Shown here piece after piece: positions 6,384 to 11,588 of a stretch of 11,588 nucleotides of DNA. The notes below the pieces were generated by a model. The model had not been told where the DNA came from, made no database searches, and was given only the letters and a program-made list of their open reading frames with translations. The position numbers and the translations under genes are program-made. Each line of letters starts with the position of its first letter. Position 1 is the stretch's first letter. Source of the DNA: JBDUDR01 sp040002845. GTDB lineage: Bacteria > Actinomycetota > Actinomycetes > Propionibacteriales > Nocardioidaceae. The stretch lies in the NCBI GenBank assembly GCA_040002845.1, contig JBDUDR010000090.1, positions 1-11,588 on the forward strand, written 5' to 3'.

Positions 6384-7415
6384 TCAGGAGATGAGGACCC
6401 GGTCGAATGTCGTGGTGGTGAAGCGGACGTCGACGTCGATCTCGTCTCCTACGACAGGCGTTTGCGCGGAGGCGGGCAGGAACAGCAGGCTGGCTTGCAT
6501 GTGCGGCGGCTCGGCGAACCATCGTTGCTTGCCGTCGATGGTGAACGGTGACAGGGCGAACCCGGCGGCATCGAGGCCGCCGCGAGCCAATGCGATCGCG
6601 CGCTGTCGAGCCGATGTGTTTGCCGCGGGTGACTCGAGTGCGATGCCGTGTGCAGTGCCGCCCGCCACCACGAGCAGTGAGCCATCCCGCGGGATCCGCC
6701 GCTGCCGGTAGCCGACCCGATCGCCTCGAGAGACTGCGTGCACATCGAGCACTGTGGTACGCGGGTGCAGCGCGGCCCGGTCCCCGAGCCACAGGGCCGT
6801 ACCTACGCGGGGGCGGACCTTGAGCTCGCCGTGTCGCTCCTGGGCTGCGGTCTCCTCGGCTGGGGTCAGGTGCGAGACGAACAGCTGCGTTGCCGGCAGT
6901 CGCGCCTCCCGGTGGACGTCGACCCAGCGTTCGGTCTCGTCAGAGTTTGCCCGGGCCATGGGGAGATGGAGCGCGATGCCTTCGAGGCGCAGGCGATCCA
7001 GGTAGGGCAGCGCAGGCTTCACATCGTGGGCCGACAGACCATGACGACCCATCGAGGTCAGGAACTCCAGCACTACACGGGCCCGGTCTCCCCGGTCGGC
7101 CAGCGCCCGCAGATCCTCCAGGCGACCGACCGTATGGACGACGCGATCCTCGTGCGGACCTGGCGTGACCCAAGGTCGCCAGGGCGTCAGCACCAGCAGG
7201 TCGCCATGGAACCGCTGAGCCACGGCTGGGATCTCCTCGTAGGTGCCGACCGCGAGCAGGTCCGCGCCGAGCCAGTCCGACTTCCGCGCCAACCGGCTCA
7301 GGCCCAGGCCGTACCCGTTCCCCTTGGCGACCGGGACCAGCCCGGGCCGGGAGTCGGCGACCGAGCGCAGATGTGCGCGCCACCGTTCGCCGTCGACGTA
7401 CAGGGTCAGGGGCAT
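6384..7415 (-). CDS. Alanine-racemase-like PLP protein
   Basis: This 343-residue protein has the alanine racemase N-terminal PLP-barrel fold. VPVAKGNGYGLGL holds the PLP lysine Lys31, and SMGRHGL (121-127) matches the family GMxRxG segment. A C-terminal beta domain follows with VLDVHAVSRGDRVGYRQ, in which Tyr236 aligns with the catalytic tyrosine. VRPRVGTALWLG (200-211) corresponds to the usual RPGxxxYG motif but has Trp-Leu where Tyr is expected. It is shorter than typical Alr (about 370-390 residues). The ATG start was chosen because the barrel begins at once (MPLTLYVDGE) and because it lies 5 nt after the femX-like stop, with GAAGAGG upstream. Tight coupling to femX suggests a role in peptidoglycan peptide composition. 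D-Ala supply, another amino-acid substrate, or a non-catalytic role all remain possible; a second, canonical alr is expected elsewhere. Confidence 0.85.
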   Translation of the reverse strand: MPLTLYVDGERWRAHLRSVADSRPGLVPVAKGNGYGLGLSRLARKSDWLGADLLAVGTYEEIPAVAQRFHGDLLVLTPWRPWVTPGPHEDRVVHTVGRLEDLRALADRGDRARVVLEFLTSMGRHGLSAHDVKPALPYLDRLRLEGIALHLPMARANSDETERWVDVHREARLPATQLFVSHLTPAEETAAQERHGELKVRPRVGTALWLGDRAALHPRTTVLDVHAVSRGDRVGYRQRRIPRDGSLLVVAGGTAHGIALESPAANTSARQRAIALARGGLDAAGFALSPFTIDGKQRWFAEPPHMQASLLFLPASAQTPVVGDEIDVDVRFTTTTFDRVLIS

Positions 7416-7420
7416 CGCTG

Positions 7421-8545
7421 TCAGCGCCTCTTCATATAGGTGTCGAACGCCTTGTACAGAAGGCGAGACAGCGGCAGGTCCCACTCACCTGCGTACTCAA
7501 CGGCCTGGCCGCCGGTTCCGACCTTGAACTGGATCAGCCCGATGTGCGGGTCGTTCTCGTCGAGTGCGTCTGTGATGCCACGCAGGTCGTAGACGTCCGC
7601 CCCAACGGCCATCGCGTCGCGCATCATCTGCCACTGGATGGCGTTGGAGCCACGCACGTCACGTTTGGAGGTCGAGGAGGCACCGTAGGAGTACCAGGTG
7701 TGTGCGCCGACTTGGACCCAGGTGGTGGCGGCCACCAGGTCGCCCTCATGGTGGGCGAGGTAGAGCCGGATCCGGTCGGCGTGTTCTCCTTGCAATGCAG
7801 TGAACATGTGCCGGAAGTACGCCAGGGGCCGCGGTGTGAAACGGTCGCGGCCGGCGGTCTCGGCGTACAGCCGATGGAACTCCGGGAGGTCACCGGCCTT
7901 TCCCAGAGTGACTTCTACCCCTGCCTTGTCGGCCTTCTTGATGTTCCGTCGCCAGAGCTGGTTCATGCCCTTGAGAAGGTCGTCCTCGCTGCGTCCCGAC
8001 AACGGCACCTGGAACACGTACTGCGGTTGTCCGACCGAGAACCCCCCCTCTGCCGCCTGCGCGATCCAGCCGAGCGAACGGAGCGTGGCGCCGAGTCGCT
8101 CGCCTGCCTCGCTGCGCTCGTCGGGTGGCACCTGGCCGAGCCGGGAATACGCATCTCCGGCTATCGCCTGCTTGACCGTGTCGGCGTCCCAGCGCCTGAC
8201 CACGACGGGCGGCCCCATGCGTACGCCGAAAGCACCCTGATCGGACAGGTGCTTGGTCATCGGGGAGAGCCAGTCGTGGAGCCGGTCGGTCGACCAGTCG
8301 ATGACCGGACCCTCCGGCAGGTAGGCGAGATAGCGCTTGATCTTGGGCAGCGCCCTGAAGAGCACCAGTCCAGCGCCGACAAGCGCGCCGGTGCCGTCGA
8401 ACCAGCCGATCGACTCGCTCCTCCACTCTGTCTTGACCTCGCCCCAGGCCGGCGTCTGCAGGAAGCTCGCACTGCGTTGTTCGGTGATGAACTGCAGATG
8501 CTGTTCAGGCGAGATCGAGCGGACGGAGTAGGTCGATCGGGTCAC
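7421..8545 (-). CDS. FemX/FemAB-family peptidoglycan bridge aminoacyltransferase
   Basis: This 374-residue protein has two GNAT-like domains typical of Fem ligases, which transfer an amino acid from aminoacyl-tRNA to the side-chain amine of lipid II or nascent peptidoglycan. Signatures in order are SFLQTPAWGEVK (27-38), YLPEGPVIDW (75-84), WRRNIKKADKAGVEV (198-212), AGRDRFTPRPLAYF (231-244), WYSYGAS with RGSNAIQWQMMRDA (284-311), DVYDLRGI (317-324) and IQFKVGTGG (338-346). I see no long coiled-coil insertion, so it resembles the compact FemX form more than staphylococcal FemA/B. The amino acid added (Gly, Ala, Ser or other) cannot be read. The GTG start fits a leaderless transcript: TAGCCT ends 8 nt upstream and there is no Shine-Dalgarno. 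The longer frame back to 8629 runs into the repeat and was not used. The racemase-like gene follows 5 nt later. Confidence 0.93.
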   Translation of the reverse strand: MTRSTYSVRSISPEQHLQFITEQRSASFLQTPAWGEVKTEWRSESIGWFDGTGALVGAGLVLFRALPKIKRYLAYLPEGPVIDWSTDRLHDWLSPMTKHLSDQGAFGVRMGPPVVVRRWDADTVKQAIAGDAYSRLGQVPPDERSEAGERLGATLRSLGWIAQAAEGGFSVGQPQYVFQVPLSGRSEDDLLKGMNQLWRRNIKKADKAGVEVTLGKAGDLPEFHRLYAETAGRDRFTPRPLAYFRHMFTALQGEHADRIRLYLAHHEGDLVAATTWVQVGAHTWYSYGASSTSKRDVRGSNAIQWQMMRDAMAVGADVYDLRGITDALDENDPHIGLIQFKVGTGGQAVEYAGEWDLPLSRLLYKAFDTYMKRR

Positions 8546-8553
8546 GGGCCCCG

Positions 8554-8559
8554 AGGCTA
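8554..8559 (-). promoter_or_regulatory. -10 box of the femX-like operon (leaderless)
   Basis: TAGCCT on the minus strand matches TAnnnT and ends 8 nt before the GTG start. Transcription would begin at or next to the start codon. No Shine-Dalgarno is present, which supports leaderless translation. I saw no clear -35. Confidence 0.5.
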
Positions 8560-8624
8560 CCCGAGCCCGCGCTGGGCCGGCGTTGCACCAGCGTCCGCCG
8601 AAATGTGGCGATCCCGGGTCGGTG

Positions 8625-8695
8625 CGCAAAATGTGACGGTCCGGTAGTCAGCCGAGTAACCGGACAGCATGACCGTCACATTTTGTGGCAGAACC
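8625..8695 (-). repeat. 71-bp near-palindromic dispersed repeat, copy 2
   Basis: This is the inverted counterpart of 120-190, of the same length. CAAAATGTGACGGTC (8627-8641) pairs perfectly over 15 bp with 8671-8685. An inner CCGGT (8641-8645) can pair with ACCGG (8659-8663) past a bulge containing ACAGCAT. The right end, GGTTCTGCCACAAAATGTGA on the minus strand, contains the last codons and stop of the DUF2784 gene. A degenerate extra arm (AAATGTGGCGATC, 8601-8613) lies just to the left and may be a remnant of another copy. The hairpin may also end the DUF2784 transcript. Confidence 0.8.
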
Positions 8696-9047
8696 AGCCC
8701 CTGCGGACGTAACGCCGACCGACCACGAGCCATGAGGTGAGCACGACCACCGCACACGCCAGGCGAGCGAGGTTCGTGTCGTGGGCCGGATAGATCACGC
8801 CTGTCACGTAATGGTTGACAAATCCGGCGTCGACGCCGGCACCCGCGTGTCGGCGAGCCCAGTTCTCGGCGATCGTGAGCGGGCAGGACAAGTGGAAGCT
8901 GATGAGCAGAACACCCCAGGTGGCGGCGACCAGATGCGGCCAGATGGCCTTCGGCCAGTGCAACGCGAGGAATCCACCGCCAACCACGTACGCCAGATAG
9001 GCGAAATGCGTCAGGAGGATCAGTGTGACAAGCCCGCGCCAGACCAC
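8676..9047 (-). CDS. DUF2784 family small membrane protein
   Basis: This 123-residue protein has three or four hydrophobic helices (about 5-28, 37-55, 78-88 and 96-111) and the DUF2784 hallmarks CPLTIAEN (55-62) and GFVNHYVTGVIYP (75-87). The function of this family is unknown to me. The GTG start is supported by TACGCT placed exactly 6 nt upstream, a leaderless arrangement like that of nfo here. The final codons (Phe-Cys-His-Lys-Met-stop) come from the 71-bp repeat, so the C-terminal tail after the last helix is probably a recent replacement. The protein stays intact through all hydrophobic segments. It is divergent from the DUF4234 gene, with 235 bp between the start and the first ATG on the other side. 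Confidence 0.82.
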   Translation of the reverse strand: MVWRGLVTLILLTHFAYLAYVVGGGFLALHWPKAIWPHLVAATWGVLLISFHLSCPLTIAENWARRHAGAGVDAGFVNHYVTGVIYPAHDTNLARLACAVVVLTSWLVVGRRYVRRGWFCHKM

Positions 9048-9053
9048 CGATCC

Positions 9054-9059
9054 AGCGTA
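9054..9059 (-). promoter_or_regulatory. -10 box of the DUF2784 gene (leaderless)
   Basis: TACGCT on the minus strand is followed by six bases and then the GTG start. That is the same TAnnnT-N6-start geometry as nfo in this window. It predicts a transcript starting at the start codon. Confidence 0.55.
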
Positions 9060-9247
9060 GGCACTGTTGCGGTGCGAGCCGCACGCCCCGACCGCAGGAA
9101 CGTCCGGGCGGGTGACGACGACATACGCGGCCGCGCTCTCGCCTGTGCGGCCTCAGGGCACCTGTCCATAGCTCGCGACAACCGAGCGGGCAACACGAAA
9201 TTAGCGCAGAACCCCAACAAATACATACATACACCTCTTTCTCGGAC

Positions 9248-9253
9248 TAGGCT
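9248..9253 (+). promoter_or_regulatory. -10 box of the DUF4234 gene
   Basis: TAGGCT, identical to the nfo box, lies 29 bp before ATG 9283 and its GGAGG (9274-9278). A transcript would start near 9260 with a short leader. The run ATACATACATAC just upstream is A/T-rich for this genome, but I see no TTGACA-like -35. Confidence 0.45.
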
Positions 9254-9338
9254 CACGCCGCAGTCTCGATGACGGAGGACCGATGACAGACCAGGACAGC
9301 CCACGCGCAGAAGGCGATCAGGGCCAGCATGCGAGAGT

Positions 9339-9887
9339 GTGCAGCCGGACGAGAGCAGGCAACCTGCCGGTCTGGCGGGCTACGGTCAACCAGACCAGGG
9401 TAAGCCCGCCTACGACCAGGCACCTCAAGGTCAGCCCGCGTACGGTCAGCCACCTCAGGGCCAGCCGGGTCAGCTGCAACAGCAGTACGGCGCGCCTGGC
9501 TACGGCCAGGTCCAGCCCCACAGTGGACCGGTCGGGAAGATTCGCGGCACGGGCGTCGCGGTCCTGCTGTTCATCGTGACACTCGGGATCTATGGCCTCG
9601 TCTGGTACTACCTGACCCATGACGAGATGAAACGACACAGTGGCGAAGGTCTGGGCGGAGCGCTCGCGCTCGTTCTCGCCTTCTTCGTGGGCATTGTCAT
9701 GCCATTCCTCACCGCTTCTGAGGTCGGCAAGCTGTACGAGCACCGGGGTCAAGAGCCGCCGGTGACAGCCCTGACCGGCCTCTGGTCGTTCCCGGGTGCG
9801 CTGATCTTGATCGGGCCGATCATCTGGTTCGTCAAGACCAACGGCGCACTCAACGACTATTGGCGCTCCCTCGGCGCCGTCGGTTGA
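9339..9887 (+). CDS. DUF4234 membrane protein with Gln/Pro/Gly-rich N-tail; start possibly frameshifted
   Basis: The open frame gives 182 residues from GTG 9339. A low-complexity tail (about 8-60) repeats QPAYGQPPQGQ-type units. The DUF4234 domain follows, with RGTGVAVLLFIVTLGIYGLVWYYLTHDEMKRHSG (69-102), a second helix pair (about 105-125) and IIWFVKTNGALNDYWR (161-176). Such proteins sit in the membrane and their role is not established. GTG 9339 lacks a usable ribosome binding site. A strong GGAGG at 9274-9278 serves ATG 9283, but that ATG is one frame off, and its first 17 or so residues (MTDQDSPRAEGDQGQHA) look like the missing start of this protein. A single-base deletion around 9325-9338, real or a sequencing error, would explain this. 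Corrected length would be about 201. The downstream neighbour nfo is convergent. Confidence 0.75.
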   Translation: MQPDESRQPAGLAGYGQPDQGKPAYDQAPQGQPAYGQPPQGQPGQLQQQYGAPGYGQVQPHSGPVGKIRGTGVAVLLFIVTLGIYGLVWYYLTHDEMKRHSGEGLGGALALVLAFFVGIVMPFLTASEVGKLYEHRGQEPPVTALTGLWSFPGALILIGPIIWFVKTNGALNDYWRSLGAVG

Positions 9888-9916
9888 GCCTCATTTCGCG
9901 CGACTGAACACGCAAC

Positions 9917-9934
9917 GGACAGGCCCGGCCTGCC
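9917..9934. terminator. Small hairpin between convergent DUF4234 and nfo genes
   Basis: CAGG, CCCGG, CCTG with one further outer G-C pair past a mismatch forms a short stem in the 47-bp gap between the two stop codons. It could serve both directions. There is no T-tract, so this is tentative. Confidence 0.3.
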
Positions 9935-10735
9935 TCAGAGGTGCTCCCGCAGCCACTCGATGTCTGTTGCTTGACCTTCGACACCTCCGGGTGTCTCGCA
10001 CACGACAGGCACGCCTGCGTCGCGCACCACTGCGAGCAGATCTGCAGTGTCGATGTTTCCTGAGCCGATGTTGGCATGCCGGTCGGCACCGGAGTCGAAC
10101 GAGTCACGGCTGTCGTTGGCGTGCACGAGGTCGATGCGTCCGGTGATGGCGCGTACGCGGTCGACCACGTTGGCCAGCTCCTCGCCACCCGCGTGAGCAT
10201 GGCAGGTGTCGAGGCAGAACCCGACTCGGTCGCCGCCGTCCGCGGCACCGAGCGCCTCCCAGATGCCCGCGATGCGGTCCAACCTTCGGGCCATGGCATT
10301 GCCGCCACCGGCGGTGTTCTCGATCAGCATGGGCACGGCCATGTCGAGCTGGTCGACGCACTTGCGCCAGTTGTCGAACCCGATGGCGGGATCGTCGTCC
10401 TTGAGCAGATGTCCACCATGCACAATGACGGCCGCGGCACCGATCTCGGCGGCGGCGGTGAGAGTCTGCTGGAGCAGCTTGCGGCTCGGGATGCGGATGC
10501 GGTTGTTGGTCGTCGCGACGTTCAGCACGTAGGGCGAGTGGACATAGAGCCGGATCGCTGCCGACTCGGCTGCGGTCTTGAGTGCGTCGGCGCCCCCGGA
10601 GTACGCGATCTTGGGGCCCTTCCAACCCTGGGGGTCGCCGAGGAAGAACTGCACCAGGTCTGCCTGTCTCGCTTTTGCCTCCGCGACCGGGTCCTGCTGG
10701 TCGACGTGCGCTCCGATCTGCACCTGCCTAGTCAT
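9935..10735 (-). CDS. nfo: Deoxyribonuclease IV (AP endonuclease, Nfo/EndoIV family)
   Basis: This 266-residue cytosolic base-excision repair enzyme cleaves 5' to abasic sites using three zinc ions in a TIM barrel. The full metal-ligand set is visible: His66 (VHSPY), His106 (VHGGH), Glu139 (IENTAG), Asp176 and His179 (CLDTCHAHAGG), His205 (VHAND), Asp218 and His220 (ADRHANIG), and Glu247 (CETPG). These align in order with the nine ligands of E. coli endonuclease IV. Length matches the bacterial short form. The ATG start is supported by TAGGCT exactly 6 nt upstream, a leaderless arrangement without a Shine-Dalgarno. The gene is divergent from the csbD-like gene, with a 27-bp palindrome between them, and convergent with the DUF4234 gene. 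Confidence 0.96.
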   Translation of the reverse strand: MTRQVQIGAHVDQQDPVAEAKARQADLVQFFLGDPQGWKGPKIAYSGGADALKTAAESAAIRLYVHSPYVLNVATTNNRIRIPSRKLLQQTLTAAAEIGAAAVIVHGGHLLKDDDPAIGFDNWRKCVDQLDMAVPMLIENTAGGGNAMARRLDRIAGIWEALGAADGGDRVGFCLDTCHAHAGGEELANVVDRVRAITGRIDLVHANDSRDSFDSGADRHANIGSGNIDTADLLAVVRDAGVPVVCETPGGVEGQATDIEWLREHL

Positions 10736-10741
10736 GCGACC

Positions 10742-10747
10742 AGCCTA
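10742..10747 (-). promoter_or_regulatory. -10 box of nfo (leaderless)
   Basis: TAGGCT on the minus strand is followed by GGTCGC and then ATG, placing the transcription start at the start codon. No Shine-Dalgarno is present. Confidence 0.6.
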
Positions 10748-10783
10748 GGTCCCCTCACCGACCAACTGGGGCGAGCCGCAGTC

Positions 10784-10810
10784 GGTGGACGTCAGGATGT
10801 GACGTCCACC
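10784..10810. promoter_or_regulatory. Perfect 27-bp inverted repeat between nfo and the csbD-like gene
   Basis: GGTGGACGTCA, GGATG, TGACGTCCACC is an 11-bp perfect inverted repeat with a 5-bp centre. It lies in the 179-bp divergent region, about 50-75 bp upstream of the predicted nfo transcription start and about 60 bp left of the csbD-like -10 box. The symmetry, position and lack of a T-tract favour a dimeric regulator site over a terminator. The regulator is not identifiable from the window. Confidence 0.6.
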
Positions 10811-10867
10811 AGTCGTCACAGATCCAGCCGGTGGCGCGTCTCAGCAGGTGAAACGGCATCTCGGGAG

Positions 10868-10873
10868 TAGAGT
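10868..10873 (+). promoter_or_regulatory. Possible -10 box of the csbD-like gene
   Basis: TAGAGT (TAnnnT type) lies 41 bp before the GTG start and leaves room for a short leader with a strong Shine-Dalgarno. CsbD proteins are often under stress sigma factors, but I cannot assign a sigma class from the bases upstream. Confidence 0.35.
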
Positions 10874-10914
10874 GGACAGTCGGGGCCCCGCCCTCCCCAC
10901 TAAGGAGAACTGAC

Positions 10915-11094
10915 GTGAGTGCGACCGACAAGATCAAGAATGCTTGGCAGAACATGCTCGGCAAGGCGAAGGAAGCGGGCGGCAAGGCCTCCGACGACAA
11001 AAAGCTGCAGACAGAGGGCAAGACCGACCAGGCGGCTGCCGACCTCAAGCAGGCCGGAGAAAACGTCAAGGACACGTTCAAGGACGGAACCTGA
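10915..11094 (+). CDS. CsbD-like small stress protein
   Basis: This 59-residue, highly charged protein starts VSATDKIKNAWQNMLGKAKE and continues with repeated Lys/Ala/Asp/Gln helical segments such as TEGKTDQAAADLKQAGENVKD. That is the CsbD pattern (PF05532). It is soluble, predicted all-helical, with no Cys and no signal peptide. In Bacillus, CsbD belongs to the general stress regulon; its molecular role is unknown. The GTG start is preceded by TAAGGAGA (10901-10908) at good spacing, a strong site that suits an abundant protein. It stands alone between divergent nfo and co-directional rpsF. The 27-bp palindrome upstream could control it. Confidence 0.85.
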   Translation: MSATDKIKNAWQNMLGKAKEAGGKASDDKKLQTEGKTDQAAADLKQAGENVKDTFKDGT

Positions 11095-11178
11095 GTTCGG
11101 CCGGCTCGATGCCCTGACGGAGACCTGCCCCACCGGCCCCTGTGGATGACGGGTTCGCAGGCTGTCTGGAGCCGCTGT

Positions 11179-11184
11179 TAGACT
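11179..11184 (+). promoter_or_regulatory. Likely -10 box of the rpsF operon
   Basis: TAGACT fits TAnnnT, with a weak TTCGCA at 11154-11159 as a possible -35 (19-bp spacer). Transcription from about 11191 would give a leader of about 100 nt containing both hairpins described below. Confidence 0.45.
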
Positions 11185-11194
11185 CGGGCCTCGG

Positions 11195-11286
11195 CCCGGC
11201 TTCGGTGCGTTCCGATGAGCCGGGTCGACACACGCACAGCCCTCCTGCCACGGAGAGACCGTGGCCGCCTAGTCCGAAGGAGGAGG
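11195..11286 (+). promoter_or_regulatory. Structured rpsF leader with possible Shine-Dalgarno sequestration
   Basis: Hairpin I pairs CCCGGCT (11195-11201) with AGCCGGG (11218-11224), and TCGG with CCGA inside. Hairpin II pairs CCACGG (11248-11253) with CCGTGG (11259-11264) around AGAGA and is directly followed by CCGCC. CCTCCT (11241-11246), just before hairpin II, is complementary to AGGAGG within the rpsF Shine-Dalgarno (11277-11286). Pairing would enclose hairpin II and hide the ribosome binding site. S6:S18 complexes are known to bind rpsF leaders carrying a CCG element in other bacteria. Autoregulation here is an inference from that and from the pairing. Confidence 0.5.
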
Positions 11287-11292
11287 ATCGCC

Positions 11293-11583
11293 TTGCGTAA
11301 TTACGAACTCATGGTCATTCTCGATCCCGACCTCGAAGAACGCACCGTCGCGCCCTCCCTGGATGCATACCTCAACCTGGTCCGCCAGGATGGCGGCTCC
11401 GTCGAGAAGGTCGACGTATGGGGGCGCCGCCGCTTTGCGTACGAAGTCAAGAAGAAGACCGAAGGCATCTACGCAGTCGTCGAGCTCACCGCGGAACCGG
11501 CCACCGTGAAGGAGCTCGACCGTCAGCTGGGCCTGAACGAATCCGTGCTCCGGACGAAGGTCCTGCGACCCGACATCCACTGA
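11293..11583 (+). CDS. rpsF: 30S ribosomal protein S6
   Basis: This 96-residue protein binds 16S rRNA with S18 in the platform of the small subunit. The sequence begins LRNYELMVILDPDLEERTVA and contains VEKVDVWGRRRFAYEVKKK and the family C-terminus LDRQLGLNESVLRTKVLRPD. It is full length, equal to M. tuberculosis RpsF. The TTG start is chosen because the protein begins there in homologues and AAGGAGGAGG lies 6 nt upstream; the frame back to 11215 runs through the leader structure and is not conserved. It is normally first in an rpsF-ssb-rpsR-rplI operon, which would continue past the window edge. The rare TTG start with a very strong, possibly occluded Shine-Dalgarno fits translational control. 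Confidence 0.97.
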   Translation: MRNYELMVILDPDLEERTVAPSLDAYLNLVRQDGGSVEKVDVWGRRRFAYEVKKKTEGIYAVVELTAEPATVKELDRQLGLNESVLRTKVLRPDIH

Positions 11584-11588
11584 TCCCA

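Noticed and set aside
7373..8647. Plus-strand frame of 424 codons opposite the femX-like gene
   Set aside because: All recognisable motifs are on the minus strand; the plus frame is low in signal and rich in Val/Arg/Asp, typical of a shadow.
9269..9286. Five-codon upstream frame (MTEDR) overlapping ATG 9283 as a regulatory leader peptide
   Set aside because: It arises from the Shine-Dalgarno sequence itself and has no ribosome site of its own; chance is sufficient explanation.

Overview
The window is high-GC DNA from an actinomycete (Actinomycetota). This rests on strong G/C third-position bias, GTG and TTG start codons, TAnnnT -10 boxes placed directly before start codons (leaderless transcripts), and gene content. 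From memory, the order ino1 - padR - class A penicillin-binding protein - GT87-type membrane protein - rpsF matches the Mycobacterium tuberculosis Rv0046c to Rv0053 neighbourhood. No gene here fixes the order or family of the organism.

Left part (1-6005). A minus-strand operon encodes a PadR-family regulator followed 10 bp later by inositol-3-phosphate synthase. A perfect ATGTATCG/CGATACAT palindrome sits in the regulator's promoter region. Divergently, a bifunctional class A penicillin-binding protein and a polytopic GT87-like glycosyltransferase form a plus-strand pair. These genes supply inositol for phosphoinositides, mycothiol and related products, and they build and decorate the cell wall.

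Middle part (6006-9050). A 378-bp convergent gap holds hairpins and an array of five GAGGTACG-type units, three forward and two inverted. It is followed on the minus strand by a two-gene unit, a FemX/FemAB-like peptidoglycan bridge aminoacyltransferase and a truncated-looking alanine-racemase-like PLP protein, and then by a small DUF2784 membrane protein. A 71-bp near-palindromic dispersed repeat occurs twice in opposite orientation (120-190 and 8625-8695). The second copy supplies the last codons of the DUF2784 gene.

Right part (9050-11588). A DUF4234 membrane protein has a Gln/Pro/Gly-rich tail, and its best ribosome binding site lies in a different frame from the domain. Next come deoxyribonuclease IV (minus), a 59-residue CsbD-like stress protein, and complete rpsF with a structured leader whose CCTCCT segment can pair with the Shine-Dalgarno. 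A perfect 27-bp inverted repeat lies between the divergent nfo and csbD-like genes.

Most of the window is conserved housekeeping and cell-envelope DNA. I see no CRISPR array, phage, insertion sequence, or obvious new defence system. The items most worth checking are the two intergenic repeat families, the rpsF leader, the nfo/csbD palindrome, the DUF4234 start problem and the FemX/racemase-like pair.
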